Assembly (NCBI GenBank): GCA_964369175.1
Contig: CAYJEM010000002.1
Location: 1 to 64,000 of the forward strand
DNA: 64,000 bases
Source of the DNA: Tannockella sp964369175
GTDB taxonomy: Bacteria; Bacillota_I; Bacilli_A; Erysipelotrichales; Coprobacillaceae
Direction: 5' to 3'
Numbering within the stretch: the first letter of the stretch is position 1; each line of letters starts with the position of its first letter. Below are positions 52,848 to 62,115 of the stretch, one piece after another. A program made the translations under genes and the position numbers. The notes below the pieces were generated by a model. The model was not told where the DNA came from, made no database searches, and saw only the letters and a program-made list of their open reading frames with translations.

Positions 52848-54260
52848 GATAATTTCTGATTCCAATGCATGATATTGCAAATCATTGCTTGGTTGATATG
52901 TGGCAACAACAAAATAAGCAAATAAATATTCTTGGTCTTCCATTGTATAGATGCCATCTTCAACTAAATAGGCTGATTTTTCAAATGCTTTTAGCGCTTC
53001 TTCTGTTTTTGTTGTAAAATAGCCATCTGTGCGATCTACATCGTAACCCAAAAACTGTAACATTTTTTGCATTGACGAAACAGCATTTCCAACTGAATCA
53101 TATTGATATGGTGCATCAAACTGTTCAATCACAAATGAATCATCACGCATATTTTCAACTTCGATATCTGGTGCCAATCCAGACCCTTCAATTGTATTCC
53201 CATTAGCAGTAAGCCAACTTGCATATGTGTATTTAATAACTGAACCATTAGATAATGTTTGTTGTGTTTGGGCTGTTCCTTTTCCATAAGTTGTTGATCC
53301 AATTAATGTAAAGTCCGCCATTTCACTAAGTGAACCTGCAACTAATTCTGATGCACTAGCCGAATTCTCATTTATAAGAATATAACTATGTGGAAAACTA
53401 TATTTTGAACCGCCACTAGCCGTTGTAACTTTAGCTGGTCCAGTTTTTTCTTGTAACTGATATATCGGTTCTCCTTCTTCAACAAACAAATTCATAATAT
53501 CTTTTGCGGCATTTAAGTATCCCCCACCATTATCACGAACATCAATAACCAGTGTAGCCACTCCATTACTTTGAAAATCTTTCAAAGCATTTTCAACCTC
53601 TTCACTTGTATTAGAGCCAAATGTGGTAATTTCTATATATCCATATCTTATGCCTTCAACTTCTTTTATTTGTGCTGAAACAGATATATCCAATGACCCT
53701 CTTTGAAGAGTTTCCTCGTACGTATTTCCAGCATTAAATATAGTTAATGTTACTGTAGAATCTCTTGGTCCCCTGACAAGTTCTACAACTTCATCAGATG
53801 TTTTTCCACTTAACGATGTCTCACCAACAGCCGTAATGATTTCACCTGCTACTAAACCTGCCAAAGCTGCCGGAGTATGATCAAAAACATTTACAATTAA
53901 TGCACCTGATTGAACCATTTGAAAACTGACCCCTATTCCTTCATAGCTACCTTCAACATCATTATTAAATTCTTCAGCCTCTTTAGCTGACAAATAACTA
54001 GTGTGAGGGTCCTGTAAAGTTTCCACCATTCCAGCTATTGTACCATCTAATATATTTACTTCATCACCATCAGCATTATACCAACGTTCATCAATGATTG
54101 AATATGCTTCATCAATTAATTCGCTACCTTCACTATTATTGACTATATTTCTAGGTACAATAAAATACCCTGCTACAAATCCTACTGCCAAAGATACCAC
54201 AATAAGAATAATCATTATCCATTCAATAAAATGAGATTTTTTATTGTTTACGTCTACCAC
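52833..54260 (-). CDS. ctpA: C-terminal processing protease (CtpA/S41 family)
   Basis: A 475-residue membrane-anchored serine protease. Order: N-terminal membrane segment (about 14-36), PDZ domain (about 105-180; GVSFQMV to VELVRGP), S41 catalytic core with Ser in ENSASASELVAG and Lys in TTYGKGTAQTQ, and a C-terminal peptidoglycan-binding-like domain (VSSMQKMLQFLGYDV...TEEALKAFEKS). It would act outside the membrane near the cell wall. The start is GTG 54260 with GAGG 7 nt upstream. Single gene with its own promoter and terminator. Confidence 0.95.
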   Translation of the reverse strand: MVDVNNKKSHFIEWIMIILIVVSLAVGFVAGYFIVPRNIVNNSEGSELIDEAYSIIDERWYNADGDEVNILDGTIAGMVETLQDPHTSYLSAKEAEEFNNDVEGSYEGIGVSFQMVQSGALIVNVFDHTPAALAGLVAGEIITAVGETSLSGKTSDEVVELVRGPRDSTVTLTIFNAGNTYEETLQRGSLDISVSAQIKEVEGIRYGYIEITTFGSNTSEEVENALKDFQSNGVATLVIDVRDNGGGYLNAAKDIMNLFVEEGEPIYQLQEKTGPAKVTTASGGSKYSFPHSYILINENSASASELVAGSLSEMADFTLIGSTTYGKGTAQTQQTLSNGSVIKYTYASWLTANGNTIEGSGLAPDIEVENMRDDSFVIEQFDAPYQYDSVGNAVSSMQKMLQFLGYDVDRTDGYFTTKTEEALKAFEKSAYLVEDGIYTMEDQEYLFAYFVVATYQPSNDLQYHALESEIIKDSK

Positions 54261-54278
54261 ACTATCACCTCTTTTATC

Positions 54279-54308
54279 ATTCTATCATAAAATCAATAAA
54301 TTATGTAA
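54279..54308 (-). promoter_or_regulatory. Possible promoter of ctpA
   Basis: TTACAT (54303-54308), 18-bp spacer, TAGAAT (54279-54284), starting inside the U run of the gap terminator. Confidence 0.45.
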
Positions 54309-54331
54309 AAAAAAAGAGTCTTTCGACTCTT
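54307..54331 (-). terminator. Terminator of gap
   Basis: 7-bp stem (54325-54331 with 54314-54320) closed by a GAAA tetraloop on the minus strand and followed by nine U. Confidence 0.9.
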
Positions 54332-54343
54332 ATGTATTCATGA

Positions 54344-55357
54344 TTACCCTAATTCAGCAACATGTTTGATTGTTCTAACCATTTGGCTAGTGTATGAATT
54401 TTCATTATCATACCAAGAAACAACTTGAACTTGAGTAGTTCCGTTATCTAATTGTGTAGCCATAGTTTGAGTTGCATCAAATAATGAACCAAAGCTAATT
54501 CCTACGATATCTGCAGAAACTAATTCTTCTTCAGTGTATCCAAATGATTCATTTGAAGCTGCTTTCATAGCTGCGTTGATTTCTTCAACTGTTACTAATC
54601 CATCAACTACTGCTGTTAAGATAGTAGTAGATCCTGTTGGTGTAGGAACACGTTGAGCTGAACCAATTAATTTACCATTTAATTCTGGGATTACTAATCC
54701 GATAGCTTTAGCTGCACCAGTTGAGTTAGGTACGATAGATACCGCTGCTGCACGAGCTCTTCTTAAGTCACCTTTTGGGTGAGGACCATCTAAAGTCATT
54801 TGATCTCCAGTGTAAGCATGGATTGTAGCCATGATACCACTTTTGATTTTAGCTAAGTTGTTTAAAGCATCTGCCATAGGTGCTAAACAGTTAGTTGTAC
54901 ATGAAGCTGCAGATACTACTGTATCTTCAGCAGTTAAAATGTCATGGTTAACATTGAAAACTACAGTTTTTAAGTCATTTCCAGCTGGTGCTGAGATAAT
55001 AACTTTTTTAGCTCCAGCATCAATATGTGCTTGAGAAGCATCTTTTGAACAGAAGAATCCTGTACATTCTAATACTACATCTACTCCTAAGTCTCCCCAT
55101 GGAAGGTCTTTTGGATCTCTTTGTGCATAGATTTTGATTTCGTTACCATCAACAACGATTGAATCTTCTTTAGCTACAACTTTATCAGCTAATGCATATC
55201 TACCTTGTGCTGAATCATACTTTAATAAATGAGCTAACATTTTTGGGTTAGTTAAATCGTTGATTGCTACGATTTCATAACCTTCTGCTCCAAACATTTG
55301 ACGGAATGCTAAACGTCCAATACGTCCAAATCCATTAATCGCTACTTTTACTGCCAT
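54344..55357 (-). CDS. gap: Glyceraldehyde-3-phosphate dehydrogenase
   Basis: Glycolytic NAD-dependent oxidation of glyceraldehyde 3-phosphate. It has 337 residues. NGFGRIGRLAFRQM binds NAD, the catalytic Cys is in SAASCTTNCLAP, and the C-terminal WYDNENSY is intact. GGAGG precedes the ATG. It is monocistronic with a near-consensus promoter and terminator, not clustered with pgk-tpiA. The many GCT/GCA/GGT-type codons fit high expression. Confidence 0.99.
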   Translation of the reverse strand: MAVKVAINGFGRIGRLAFRQMFGAEGYEIVAINDLTNPKMLAHLLKYDSAQGRYALADKVVAKEDSIVVDGNEIKIYAQRDPKDLPWGDLGVDVVLECTGFFCSKDASQAHIDAGAKKVIISAPAGNDLKTVVFNVNHDILTAEDTVVSAASCTTNCLAPMADALNNLAKIKSGIMATIHAYTGDQMTLDGPHPKGDLRRARAAAVSIVPNSTGAAKAIGLVIPELNGKLIGSAQRVPTPTGSTTILTAVVDGLVTVEEINAAMKAASNESFGYTEEELVSADIVGISFGSLFDATQTMATQLDNGTTQVQVVSWYDNENSYTSQMVRTIKHVAELG

Positions 55358-55397
55358 GTAATAATTCCTCCTTGAATTGTATTTTAATTACCATTTT

Positions 55398-55426
55398 ATT
55401 ATATTCTAACCTTACTACAAAATCAA
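55398..55426 (-). promoter_or_regulatory. Promoter of gap
   Basis: TTGATT (55421-55426), 17-bp spacer, consensus TATAAT (55398-55403). Confidence 0.85.
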
Positions 55427-55544
55427 CAAAAAACATCTTTGAAAGCCGTTTCATTTGTGAAAAAATTATTTTTCTTTTCTTACATATACATATTTTGTGA
55501 ATAAAAACAAAAAATCATTCTATACTTTAACAAGGAGGACTATT

Positions 55545-56126
55545 ATGCACTTAATACCCACAGTAATAGATAAGACAAGTCAACGCGAATATGCTTACGA
55601 TATTTATTCACGATTATTAGAGGAGCGAATAATTTTATTAACTGGAACTATCGATGATAAGATGGCCAGTAGTATTGTAGGACAGCTTTTATATCTAGAA
55701 TCAATCAATGACCATGAAGATATTTACATGTATATAAACTCTCCTGGTGGTAGCATTAATGCTGGTATGGCAATTTATGATACAATGAATTTCATTAAAT
55801 GTGATGTCTCCACTATTTGTTTAGGGATGGCGGCAAGTATGGCGGCCTTCTTGCTAAGTTCAGGAGCATGCAAAAAAAGATATAGCTTACCAAATAGCGA
55901 AATAATGATTCATCAACCTTTAGGGGCAGTTGAAGGTCAAGCAAGTGACATTGAAATCAGTGCTCGTCGAATTATTCGTCAAAAAGAGAAATTAAATCGT
56001 ATCCTTGCAGATAACTGTAAACAGGATTATCAAAGAATTTGTATTGACACTGACCGTGATTATTTCATGGAACCTATAGAAGCTCTAAAATATGGCATTA
56101 TTGATGATATCATAGAAAAACAATGA
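55545..56126 (+). CDS. clpP: ATP-dependent Clp protease proteolytic subunit
   Basis: Barrel-forming serine protease that works with ClpX or ClpC. It has 193 residues. The catalytic Ser98 is in GMAASMAAF, His123 in MIHQP, and Asp in the DTDRDYFM segment. The start is ATG 55545, 8 nt after GGAGG; the reading frame extends 16 codons upstream without a site. A TATACT box lies about 20 bp before, with no clear -35. I see no CtsR heptad repeats or CIRCE element, so its stress control is unclear. One of four plus-strand genes; ends at a strong terminator. Confidence 0.97.
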   Translation: MHLIPTVIDKTSQREYAYDIYSRLLEERIILLTGTIDDKMASSIVGQLLYLESINDHEDIYMYINSPGGSINAGMAIYDTMNFIKCDVSTICLGMAASMAAFLLSSGACKKRYSLPNSEIMIHQPLGAVEGQASDIEISARRIIRQKEKLNRILADNCKQDYQRICIDTDRDYFMEPIEALKYGIIDDIIEKQ

Positions 56127-56154
56127 AACTGATTTCTCTAAATCAGTTTTTTTT
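56127..56154 (+). terminator. Terminator of clpP
   Basis: Perfect 9-bp stem (56127-56135 with 56140-56148), 4-nt loop, then a run of T on the plus strand. Confidence 0.9.
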
Positions 56155-56155
56155 C

Positions 56156-56188
56156 TATAAAAAAAGGCAACTAAATAGTTGCTTTTTT
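56156..56188. terminator. Bidirectional terminator between clpP and rpoE
   Basis: 6-7 bp stem GCAACT/AGTTGC (56167-56172 and 56177-56182) with A run on the left and T run on the right, so it can end rpoE and also back up the clpP terminator. Confidence 0.75.
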
Positions 56189-56507
56189 ACTCATCTTCAT
56201 CAATTACGAGATCAAGCTCGTCAATTTCTTCAACTTCTTCTTCCGTATCAGCATATATATCATTCATATCGATATGAACAGAATCATATACGTGGCGACT
56301 ACGCAAATCCCATTGATTTTCACCGACTGTGATAAATCGACCATCTAATGTGATGTTTGTATAAAATAGAGAAATTTTTTCTTCGATTTCTTCATCACTA
56401 AATCCTTTAACTTCACTTACTTCTTTCCATAATTTATTAAAAGCCATTGCATTTTTCTTTTTTGACATTAAATCAAATGCAACATCTACCATAGATATAT
56501 TATCCAT
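56187..56507 (-). CDS. rpoE: RNA polymerase delta subunit
   Basis: Firmicute-specific RNA polymerase subunit that speeds enzyme recycling. It has 106 residues: an N-terminal HARE-HTH domain (MVDVAFDLMSKKKNAMAFNKLWKEV to VGENQWDLRSR) and a short acidic C-terminal tail (about 20 residues; EEEVEEIDELDL). The tail is much shorter than in Bacillus. GGAGG 7 nt before ATG. It lies 11 bp after argS and probably shares its transcript. Confidence 0.93.
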   Translation of the reverse strand: MDNISMVDVAFDLMSKKKNAMAFNKLWKEVSEVKGFSDEEIEEKISLFYTNITLDGRFITVGENQWDLRSRHVYDSVHIDMNDIYADTEEEVEEIDELDLVIDEDE

Positions 56508-56518
56508 AACTCTTCCTC

Positions 56519-58180
56519 CTACATTTTTGTCGGTGCACTAACACCTATTAAGTCTAATGCATTTTGTAATGTGATTCTTGTTGCTTCTACTAATGCAAAT
56601 CTTTGCCCACTTAATTCCATATTTTTTTCATCAATAACATAACAATCGTTATAGAAACTATGGAATAATTGTGCTAATTTTTGAATATAATTAGCAACTT
56701 TATGTGGCGCACGTGCTTTAGCACTGTCAACAACTTCATTTCTAAACTCATTTATATGTTTTACTAGCTCTATCTCTTTATCATTTACTAGTAATTCATA
56801 GCTGTTAGCCACCTCAATACATGCAAGTTTTGCTTGTCTACCAATCGAGCACATTCTAGCATGTGCATATTGAGCATAGTATACAGGGTTATCATTTGAC
56901 GTAGATTTCGCTAATGAAATATCAAAATCAAACTGAGTACTTGGTGCTTTAGCAGCAAAGAAGTAACGCGTTGCATCTACTCCGATATCTTCTATTAAAT
57001 CACGAATCGTAATAGCGTTACCTGTTCTTTTTGACATTTTTACTGGTTGTCCTTTATCCACCATTCTTACCATTTGAATAATATCAATATTTAATTGATC
57101 AGCATTATACCCAAGTGCTTGAATTGCTGCTTTCATACGATTTATATACCCGTGATGATCTGCGCCAAGTAAATCTACTAAATATTCATATCCACGATCA
57201 AGCTTATTTAAATGATATGCAATATCTGGTGTTAAATATGTATAGCTTCCATCACTTTTTATAAGCACACGGTCTTTATCATCACCAAACTTTGATGATG
57301 CAAACCATAATGCACCTTCTTGTTCGTACGTATGTCCTGCGGCTTTTAGCTTTTCGATTGTAGGTACAATACGATTTTCCGTATATAATGCTGTTTCAGA
57401 TGACCATACATCATGATTAACTCTAAAGTCTTTTAATATATCCTTGATTTTTTGTAGTTGGTAAGCGACACCTTGTTCTCTAAAGAAAGCAACTGCAACA
57501 TCTTCATCAGATTCTAAGTATTTATCTCCAACTTCATCTTTAATCTTTTTAGATATATCAATAATATCTTTAGCTGCGTATCCATCTTCTGGAAGTACAA
57601 TTTCTTTTCCAAATAATTCTAAGTAACGCAAGTATAATGATACCGCTAAATTATGAATTTGGTTTCCTGCATCATTGATATAATACTCTGCAGTTACATC
57701 GTACCCTGCTGCTGCTAAGATACGGCAAATACTATCACCTACAGTTGCCCCACGTGCATGACCTAAATGTAAATCTCCAGTTGGATTAGCACTTACATAT
57801 TCAATATTATACTTTGTTCCTTGACCATAATCAGATTTTCCATAATGCTCTTTTTCAACTAATACTTCTGAAATTATCTTTGTCATCGCTGTCTTATCTA
57901 CAAAGAAATTAATGAATCCTGGCCCCGCTATTTCAATTTTTTCTACGCTAGCCTTTTCTTTATTAAACACTGATACAATAGATTGAGCGATTTCACGAGG
58001 GTTTCTTTTTAAGATTTTTGTCATCTGCATCGCAATATTTGATGAGTAATCTCCATTCGCTGTATCTTTTGGTATTTCAATCACAACATTACTAACATCA
58101 TATTCATTAACAAACTCACATTTTATTAATGCTTCAATAATCGTTTCTTTTAAAGCATTTTCTGTTTTATTAATAGCCAT
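56519..58180 (-). CDS. argS: Arginyl-tRNA synthetase
   Basis: Class I aminoacyl-tRNA synthetase. It has 553 residues. SANPTGDLHLGHARG contains the HIGH-type motif, VKMSKRTGN the KMSKS motif, and the C-terminal DALR anticodon-binding domain ends at the terminus. The start is ATG 58180 with GGAGG 6 nt upstream; a longer frame of 22 codons would run through the promoter. The argS-rpoE and argS-DUF1934 neighbourhood is also found in Bacillus. Confidence 0.98.
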   Translation of the reverse strand: MAINKTENALKETIIEALIKCEFVNEYDVSNVVIEIPKDTANGDYSSNIAMQMTKILKRNPREIAQSIVSVFNKEKASVEKIEIAGPGFINFFVDKTAMTKIISEVLVEKEHYGKSDYGQGTKYNIEYVSANPTGDLHLGHARGATVGDSICRILAAAGYDVTAEYYINDAGNQIHNLAVSLYLRYLELFGKEIVLPEDGYAAKDIIDISKKIKDEVGDKYLESDEDVAVAFFREQGVAYQLQKIKDILKDFRVNHDVWSSETALYTENRIVPTIEKLKAAGHTYEQEGALWFASSKFGDDKDRVLIKSDGSYTYLTPDIAYHLNKLDRGYEYLVDLLGADHHGYINRMKAAIQALGYNADQLNIDIIQMVRMVDKGQPVKMSKRTGNAITIRDLIEDIGVDATRYFFAAKAPSTQFDFDISLAKSTSNDNPVYYAQYAHARMCSIGRQAKLACIEVANSYELLVNDKEIELVKHINEFRNEVVDSAKARAPHKVANYIQKLAQLFHSFYNDCYVIDEKNMELSGQRFALVEATRITLQNALDLIGVSAPTKM

Positions 58181-58217
58181 ATTTACCTCCTTTATTATTC
58201 TATTCTTTATCCTATAT

Positions 58218-58246
58218 AAATTACCATTTACAAGCATGTAAGTCAA
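58218..58246 (-). promoter_or_regulatory. Promoter of argS-rpoE
   Basis: TTGACT (58241-58246), 17-bp spacer, TAATTT (58218-58223), between cls and argS. Confidence 0.6.
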
Positions 58247-58256
58247 TCATTTTAAA

Positions 58257-59774
58257 TTACAACAATGGCGCAAAGATTCTTAAAATTGCTTCAAGTAACA
58301 ACTGCATTCCTTTACGCTTCGTTGATTCAAAATCAACTTCACTACAAGATTCTAATGTTAACATAAAATCATTTTTAATATCCATAACAGTATTTGTATT
58401 ATATAAATACACACCATTTTCAAAATGTAAAAACAAACTACGATAATCTAAATTAATTGTTCCCACTGCTGCAACTTTATCATCACAAACAAAAGATTTT
58501 GCATGTAAAAATCCTGGAGTATACTCATATATTTTTACTCCTGCTAGCATTAAATCATAATAATATGACCTCGTGATTTTAAACACTATTTTTTTATCTG
58601 GTATTCCTGGTGTGACAATTCGTACATCAACACCACGTTTAGCAGCCAAAATGATAGCAGATTGCAATGTTTCGTTTAATATTAGATACGGTGTAAAGAT
58701 ATATACATACTTCCCTGCTTGATTAATCATATTCAAGTATACGTCGTGACCTACCGCATTTTCATCTAATGGAGAGTCACCATAAGGCATAACAAACCCT
58801 TCGGCATCTTGAATATTCTTTGGAAAACGACTCGGATGATATATCGTATAGTCTTCACTACTACGATTGCTTACGTTCCAACTTGACAAAAACATCGTTG
58901 TAAGATTCCAAACAGCATCACCTTCTAAACGAATTCCAGTATCTTTCCAGTGTCCAAATCTCTCTACTGCATTAATATATTCGTCTGCCAAATTAATTCC
59001 ACCAGTATAGCCGATTGTTCCATCGATAACTGTAATCTTACGATGATCTCGATTATTCATTGAAAAATCAATTACCGGTACTAAAGGATTAAATGGTATA
59101 CATTGGATCCCATAACTTTGTAGCTCTTTATCAAATTTTGATGGTAATGTAAATAATGATCCAAAATCATCATACATAAAGCGTACTTCTACACCTTCTT
59201 TAGCCTTTTGTTTTAATATAGTAACAATTTCATCAAACATTTGACCATGCTGGACAATAAAATATTCCATAAATATAAATGACTTTGCATTTTTCAAGTC
59301 CTCAATAATATCAATATAATTCACATCCCCAAGTGGATAATATATTGTATGCGTTTGATTAAATGCTGGAAATCCATCTTGTTGAATATAACGTAATTGA
59401 CTACGTACTGATAAATCCTCAACCTGTTCTAATATTTCCTGATTCCCATTAACTTCCTTTATATAATTAATTTGATTTTGATATAACTCATTTAACTTCT
59501 TTGAAGGTCGACGATCGCCAAAAATAAAATAAATTACTCCTCCAAAATAAGGTATCAACATAACAAGTAATACCCATATCATTTTATAGCCAACATCTAC
59601 CCGTACATTAATAATGTATAAAATTGCAAGAAAGTCAATTAACCAAAGCAATATACTCATTCCCGGTAATATGTAAATAACTTCATCTAACAGCCACATC
59701 CCAAATAGTACTTGCGCTAGTAAAATGATCCCCATTAGTACTAACCTTTGTTCTTTTGATTTAAAAAATTTCAC
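58257..59774 (-). CDS. cls: Cardiolipin synthase
   Basis: Membrane phospholipase-D-family enzyme that joins two phosphatidylglycerols into cardiolipin. It has 505 residues. Two or three N-terminal membrane segments lie in the first 90 residues. The two HKD active-site motifs are HRKITVIDGTIGYTGG and HAKSFVCDDKVAAVGT. It begins 1 bp after the DUF1934 gene and is probably cotranscribed with it. No terminator is seen before the argS promoter. Confidence 0.96.
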   Translation of the reverse strand: MKFFKSKEQRLVLMGIILLAQVLFGMWLLDEVIYILPGMSILLWLIDFLAILYIINVRVDVGYKMIWVLLVMLIPYFGGVIYFIFGDRRPSKKLNELYQNQINYIKEVNGNQEILEQVEDLSVRSQLRYIQQDGFPAFNQTHTIYYPLGDVNYIDIIEDLKNAKSFIFMEYFIVQHGQMFDEIVTILKQKAKEGVEVRFMYDDFGSLFTLPSKFDKELQSYGIQCIPFNPLVPVIDFSMNNRDHRKITVIDGTIGYTGGINLADEYINAVERFGHWKDTGIRLEGDAVWNLTTMFLSSWNVSNRSSEDYTIYHPSRFPKNIQDAEGFVMPYGDSPLDENAVGHDVYLNMINQAGKYVYIFTPYLILNETLQSAIILAAKRGVDVRIVTPGIPDKKIVFKITRSYYYDLMLAGVKIYEYTPGFLHAKSFVCDDKVAAVGTINLDYRSLFLHFENGVYLYNTNTVMDIKNDFMLTLESCSEVDFESTKRKGMQLLLEAILRIFAPLL

Positions 59775-59775
59775 A

Positions 59776-60156
59776 TTAATTTTCCAGCGTTGTCAAGTTA
59801 ATTAAAATATACACTTGGCACAGTGGTTCCTCCCCTTCTAATAAAGTATAATTAATTTTAATTGCACCCTCATATTGTAACTGCATTAATTTTGTAGTTA
59901 ATTGTAGAGTTCCATAAGGACTATTATACGTGTTTAAAATTTCAGTATCTTTTTGTAATTTTAAATTCGTATTGTTATTTTGTAAGAATACAACATCGTC
60001 TACTATTTTAATATTAAATTTTTGTTTTTCACTTGTAAATATAAGTTGCTTTCCTTGGTTTGTGATTAACTCACCAATTCCTTGATAATCCATTACTTCA
60101 CTGTGTTCAGGATATTTAAATATTGCCTTATATTTTACTTTTACTGTCTCTTTCAT
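59776..60156 (-). CDS. DUF1934 (YwiB-like) protein
   Basis: A 126-residue beta-rich protein of the DUF1934/YwiB family. The pattern of strands (KYKAIFKYPEHS, QLIFTSEKQKFNIKIVDDVVFL) and the C-terminal INYTLLEG....CQVYILINL fit the calycin-like fold. Function is unknown. ywiB is also next to argS in Bacillus. ATG follows GGTGATTAG, and an extended -10 (TGTTATACT, minus strand of about 60173-60181) lies upstream, divergent from the PBP gene. Confidence 0.85.
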   Translation of the reverse strand: MKETVKVKYKAIFKYPEHSEVMDYQGIGELITNQGKQLIFTSEKQKFNIKIVDDVVFLQNNNTNLKLQKDTEILNTYNSPYGTLQLTTKLMQLQYEGAIKINYTLLEGEEPLCQVYILINLTTLEN

Positions 60157-60211
60157 CTAATCACCATGTTTAGTATAACACAATTGTGGTAATAATACTT
60201 ATGGTGATTGA

Positions 60212-62092
60212 ATGAAAAAGATAATTAAATTTATTTCTATTTTTTTAGGTGTGATTGTCATCTGTATTGTTGGTTTATATGGCGTAGCCTATTTAAAAGG
60301 AAACCCAATCCAAGATGAAGATCGTTATATTCGTTTGTACGATAATCAAGGTGATGTCTACTATGAATCAAAAAATGGCTATCTTGGTAGTTACGTTCCT
60401 CTAGACGATATAAATCAGGATTTTTTAAACGCTATTATATCTGTCGAAGATGCCCGTTTTTATAGTCATGTTGGTTTTGATCCAATTGGTATTATGCGTG
60501 CTCTATATGTAAATACGACAAGTTTATCACTTGAACAAGGTGCAAGTACTATAACCCAACAATATGCTAGATTACTGTACTTATCAAATGATAAAACCTG
60601 GACTCGTAAGATTGAGGAGACTTTTATAGCCATGCAATTAGAAATGCATTTGACAAAAGATGAAATATTAGAAGGATATGTAAATAGTTTATATTTCGGA
60701 CATGGTATTTATGGTATTCAAGATGCAGCCCACTACTATTATGACGTAGATGCTAGTGACTTATCTTTACAACAAGCAAGCATGTTAGCTGGTGTGATTA
60801 ATGGACCAGGGTACTTTTCTCCGCTAATCGATATTGAAAGTGCCAAAACAAGACAAACAATTGTCTTACAAAGCATGTTAGATAATCAATATATAAATGA
60901 ACAACAATTTCAAGAATCAAGTAATAGTCAAATTGAAGTAGCTTCAGTTAATGAGCAACAACAATTTATTCAGTATCAATATTACAGTGATATGGTTATA
61001 GAACAATTAGAACAACTTGGTATGCTAGATGATCAATATATAAATAACGGGCTTGAAGTATATACAACATTAGATAGAAATCTACAAGAAGAATTAATAG
61101 AAGAAACTCAAACCCAAACTGCAAAAAAAGAAATTCAAAGCGCCTCCATAGTCGTTGAACCATACACAAGCAAAATACTTGCATTACTTGGTGGTAATGA
61201 TTATCAAACCAGTCAGTATAATCGTGCAACTCTAGCAAGCAGACATATTGGTAGTACTATTAAGCCATTTTTGTATTACCTTGCCTTAGAAAACGGATTT
61301 AACCCAACTACTTCATTTTATATTGAACCAACTACTTTTACTTTATCAAATGGAAATACCTATGCTCCTGTAAATTATGATAATAATTATCCATTTAGCG
61401 ATGTAACACTAGCTCAAGCAATAGCTGTATCAGATAATATATATGCCATGAAAACTCATTTGCTTTTGGGAGAAGATAAACTTGCTACTTTTGTTGAACA
61501 ATTTGGCTATCAAGACGTTGCAAGTGATGCATCACTTGCTCTAGGGACATTAAATAGTAGCATATATCAACTAGCTAACATGTATAACGCGATTGCTAGT
61601 GAAGGTAGATATCAAGAGATATATGCTATAAACTCAGTTCAAGATAAAGAGGGTACTATTATTTATCAACACACTAACGATTTTGTTCAATTATTAGACA
61701 AGGATACTTGTTTACAACTTTCACAACTATTGACAGCACCTTTTGATTCGCAGTTTTCGACATACTTAACAGCTACATTTCAAAATTATCAATTTGATTT
61801 TTTAAATGCAGGAAAAAGTGGTACTACCAACTTTGATAGTTTATCTGTAGGATATAACCCCTCTATACTAGTTGCATCTTGGGTTGGTTATGATGACAAT
61901 CGTCCTTTGGAGAAAGAAAATGAGCGAGCAATCTCAAAAAACATTATGGCCCACATCCTCTCTAGTAACTCAAATCTCTCAAGCCAAAGCTGGTATAAAC
62001 CAACCGATAACTTAGAGAAAATAAGCATTAATCCAATAACTGGAGAATTAGATTCTAATGGTGTTGAATATTGGTTTAAGTCAGTACAATAA
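60212..62092 (+). CDS. Class A penicillin-binding protein (PbpG-like)
   Basis: A bifunctional peptidoglycan synthase of 626 residues. A membrane anchor (about 5-27) leads to a GT51 transglycosylase domain with the catalytic Glu in SVEDARFYSHVGFD and QGASTITQQ, then a transpeptidase domain with SxxK in GSTIKP, SxN in SDN and KSGTT. All active-site motifs are intact. Resembles Bacillus PBP2d (pbpG/ywhE). It has GGTGATTGA before ATG and is divergent from DUF1934-cls. The terminator is shared with the convergent HD gene. Confidence 0.95.
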   Translation: MKKIIKFISIFLGVIVICIVGLYGVAYLKGNPIQDEDRYIRLYDNQGDVYYESKNGYLGSYVPLDDINQDFLNAIISVEDARFYSHVGFDPIGIMRALYVNTTSLSLEQGASTITQQYARLLYLSNDKTWTRKIEETFIAMQLEMHLTKDEILEGYVNSLYFGHGIYGIQDAAHYYYDVDASDLSLQQASMLAGVINGPGYFSPLIDIESAKTRQTIVLQSMLDNQYINEQQFQESSNSQIEVASVNEQQQFIQYQYYSDMVIEQLEQLGMLDDQYINNGLEVYTTLDRNLQEELIEETQTQTAKKEIQSASIVVEPYTSKILALLGGNDYQTSQYNRATLASRHIGSTIKPFLYYLALENGFNPTTSFYIEPTTFTLSNGNTYAPVNYDNNYPFSDVTLAQAIAVSDNIYAMKTHLLLGEDKLATFVEQFGYQDVASDASLALGTLNSSIYQLANMYNAIASEGRYQEIYAINSVQDKEGTIIYQHTNDFVQLLDKDTCLQLSQLLTAPFDSQFSTYLTATFQNYQFDFLNAGKSGTTNFDSLSVGYNPSILVASWVGYDDNRPLEKENERAISKNIMAHILSSNSNLSSQSWYKPTDNLEKISINPITGELDSNGVEYWFKSVQ

Positions 62093-62115
62093 AACCAATA
62101 CTAAGTATTGGTTTT
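62091..62115. terminator. Bidirectional terminator between the PBP and HD-domain genes
   Basis: Perfect 11-bp stem (62091-62101 with 62105-62115), 3-nt loop, overlapping the ends of both convergent genes. Confidence 0.8.

Noticed and set aside
55440..55544. CtsR or CIRCE heat-shock operator before clpP
   Set aside because: No GGTCAAA direct repeats and no CIRCE inverted repeat are visible.
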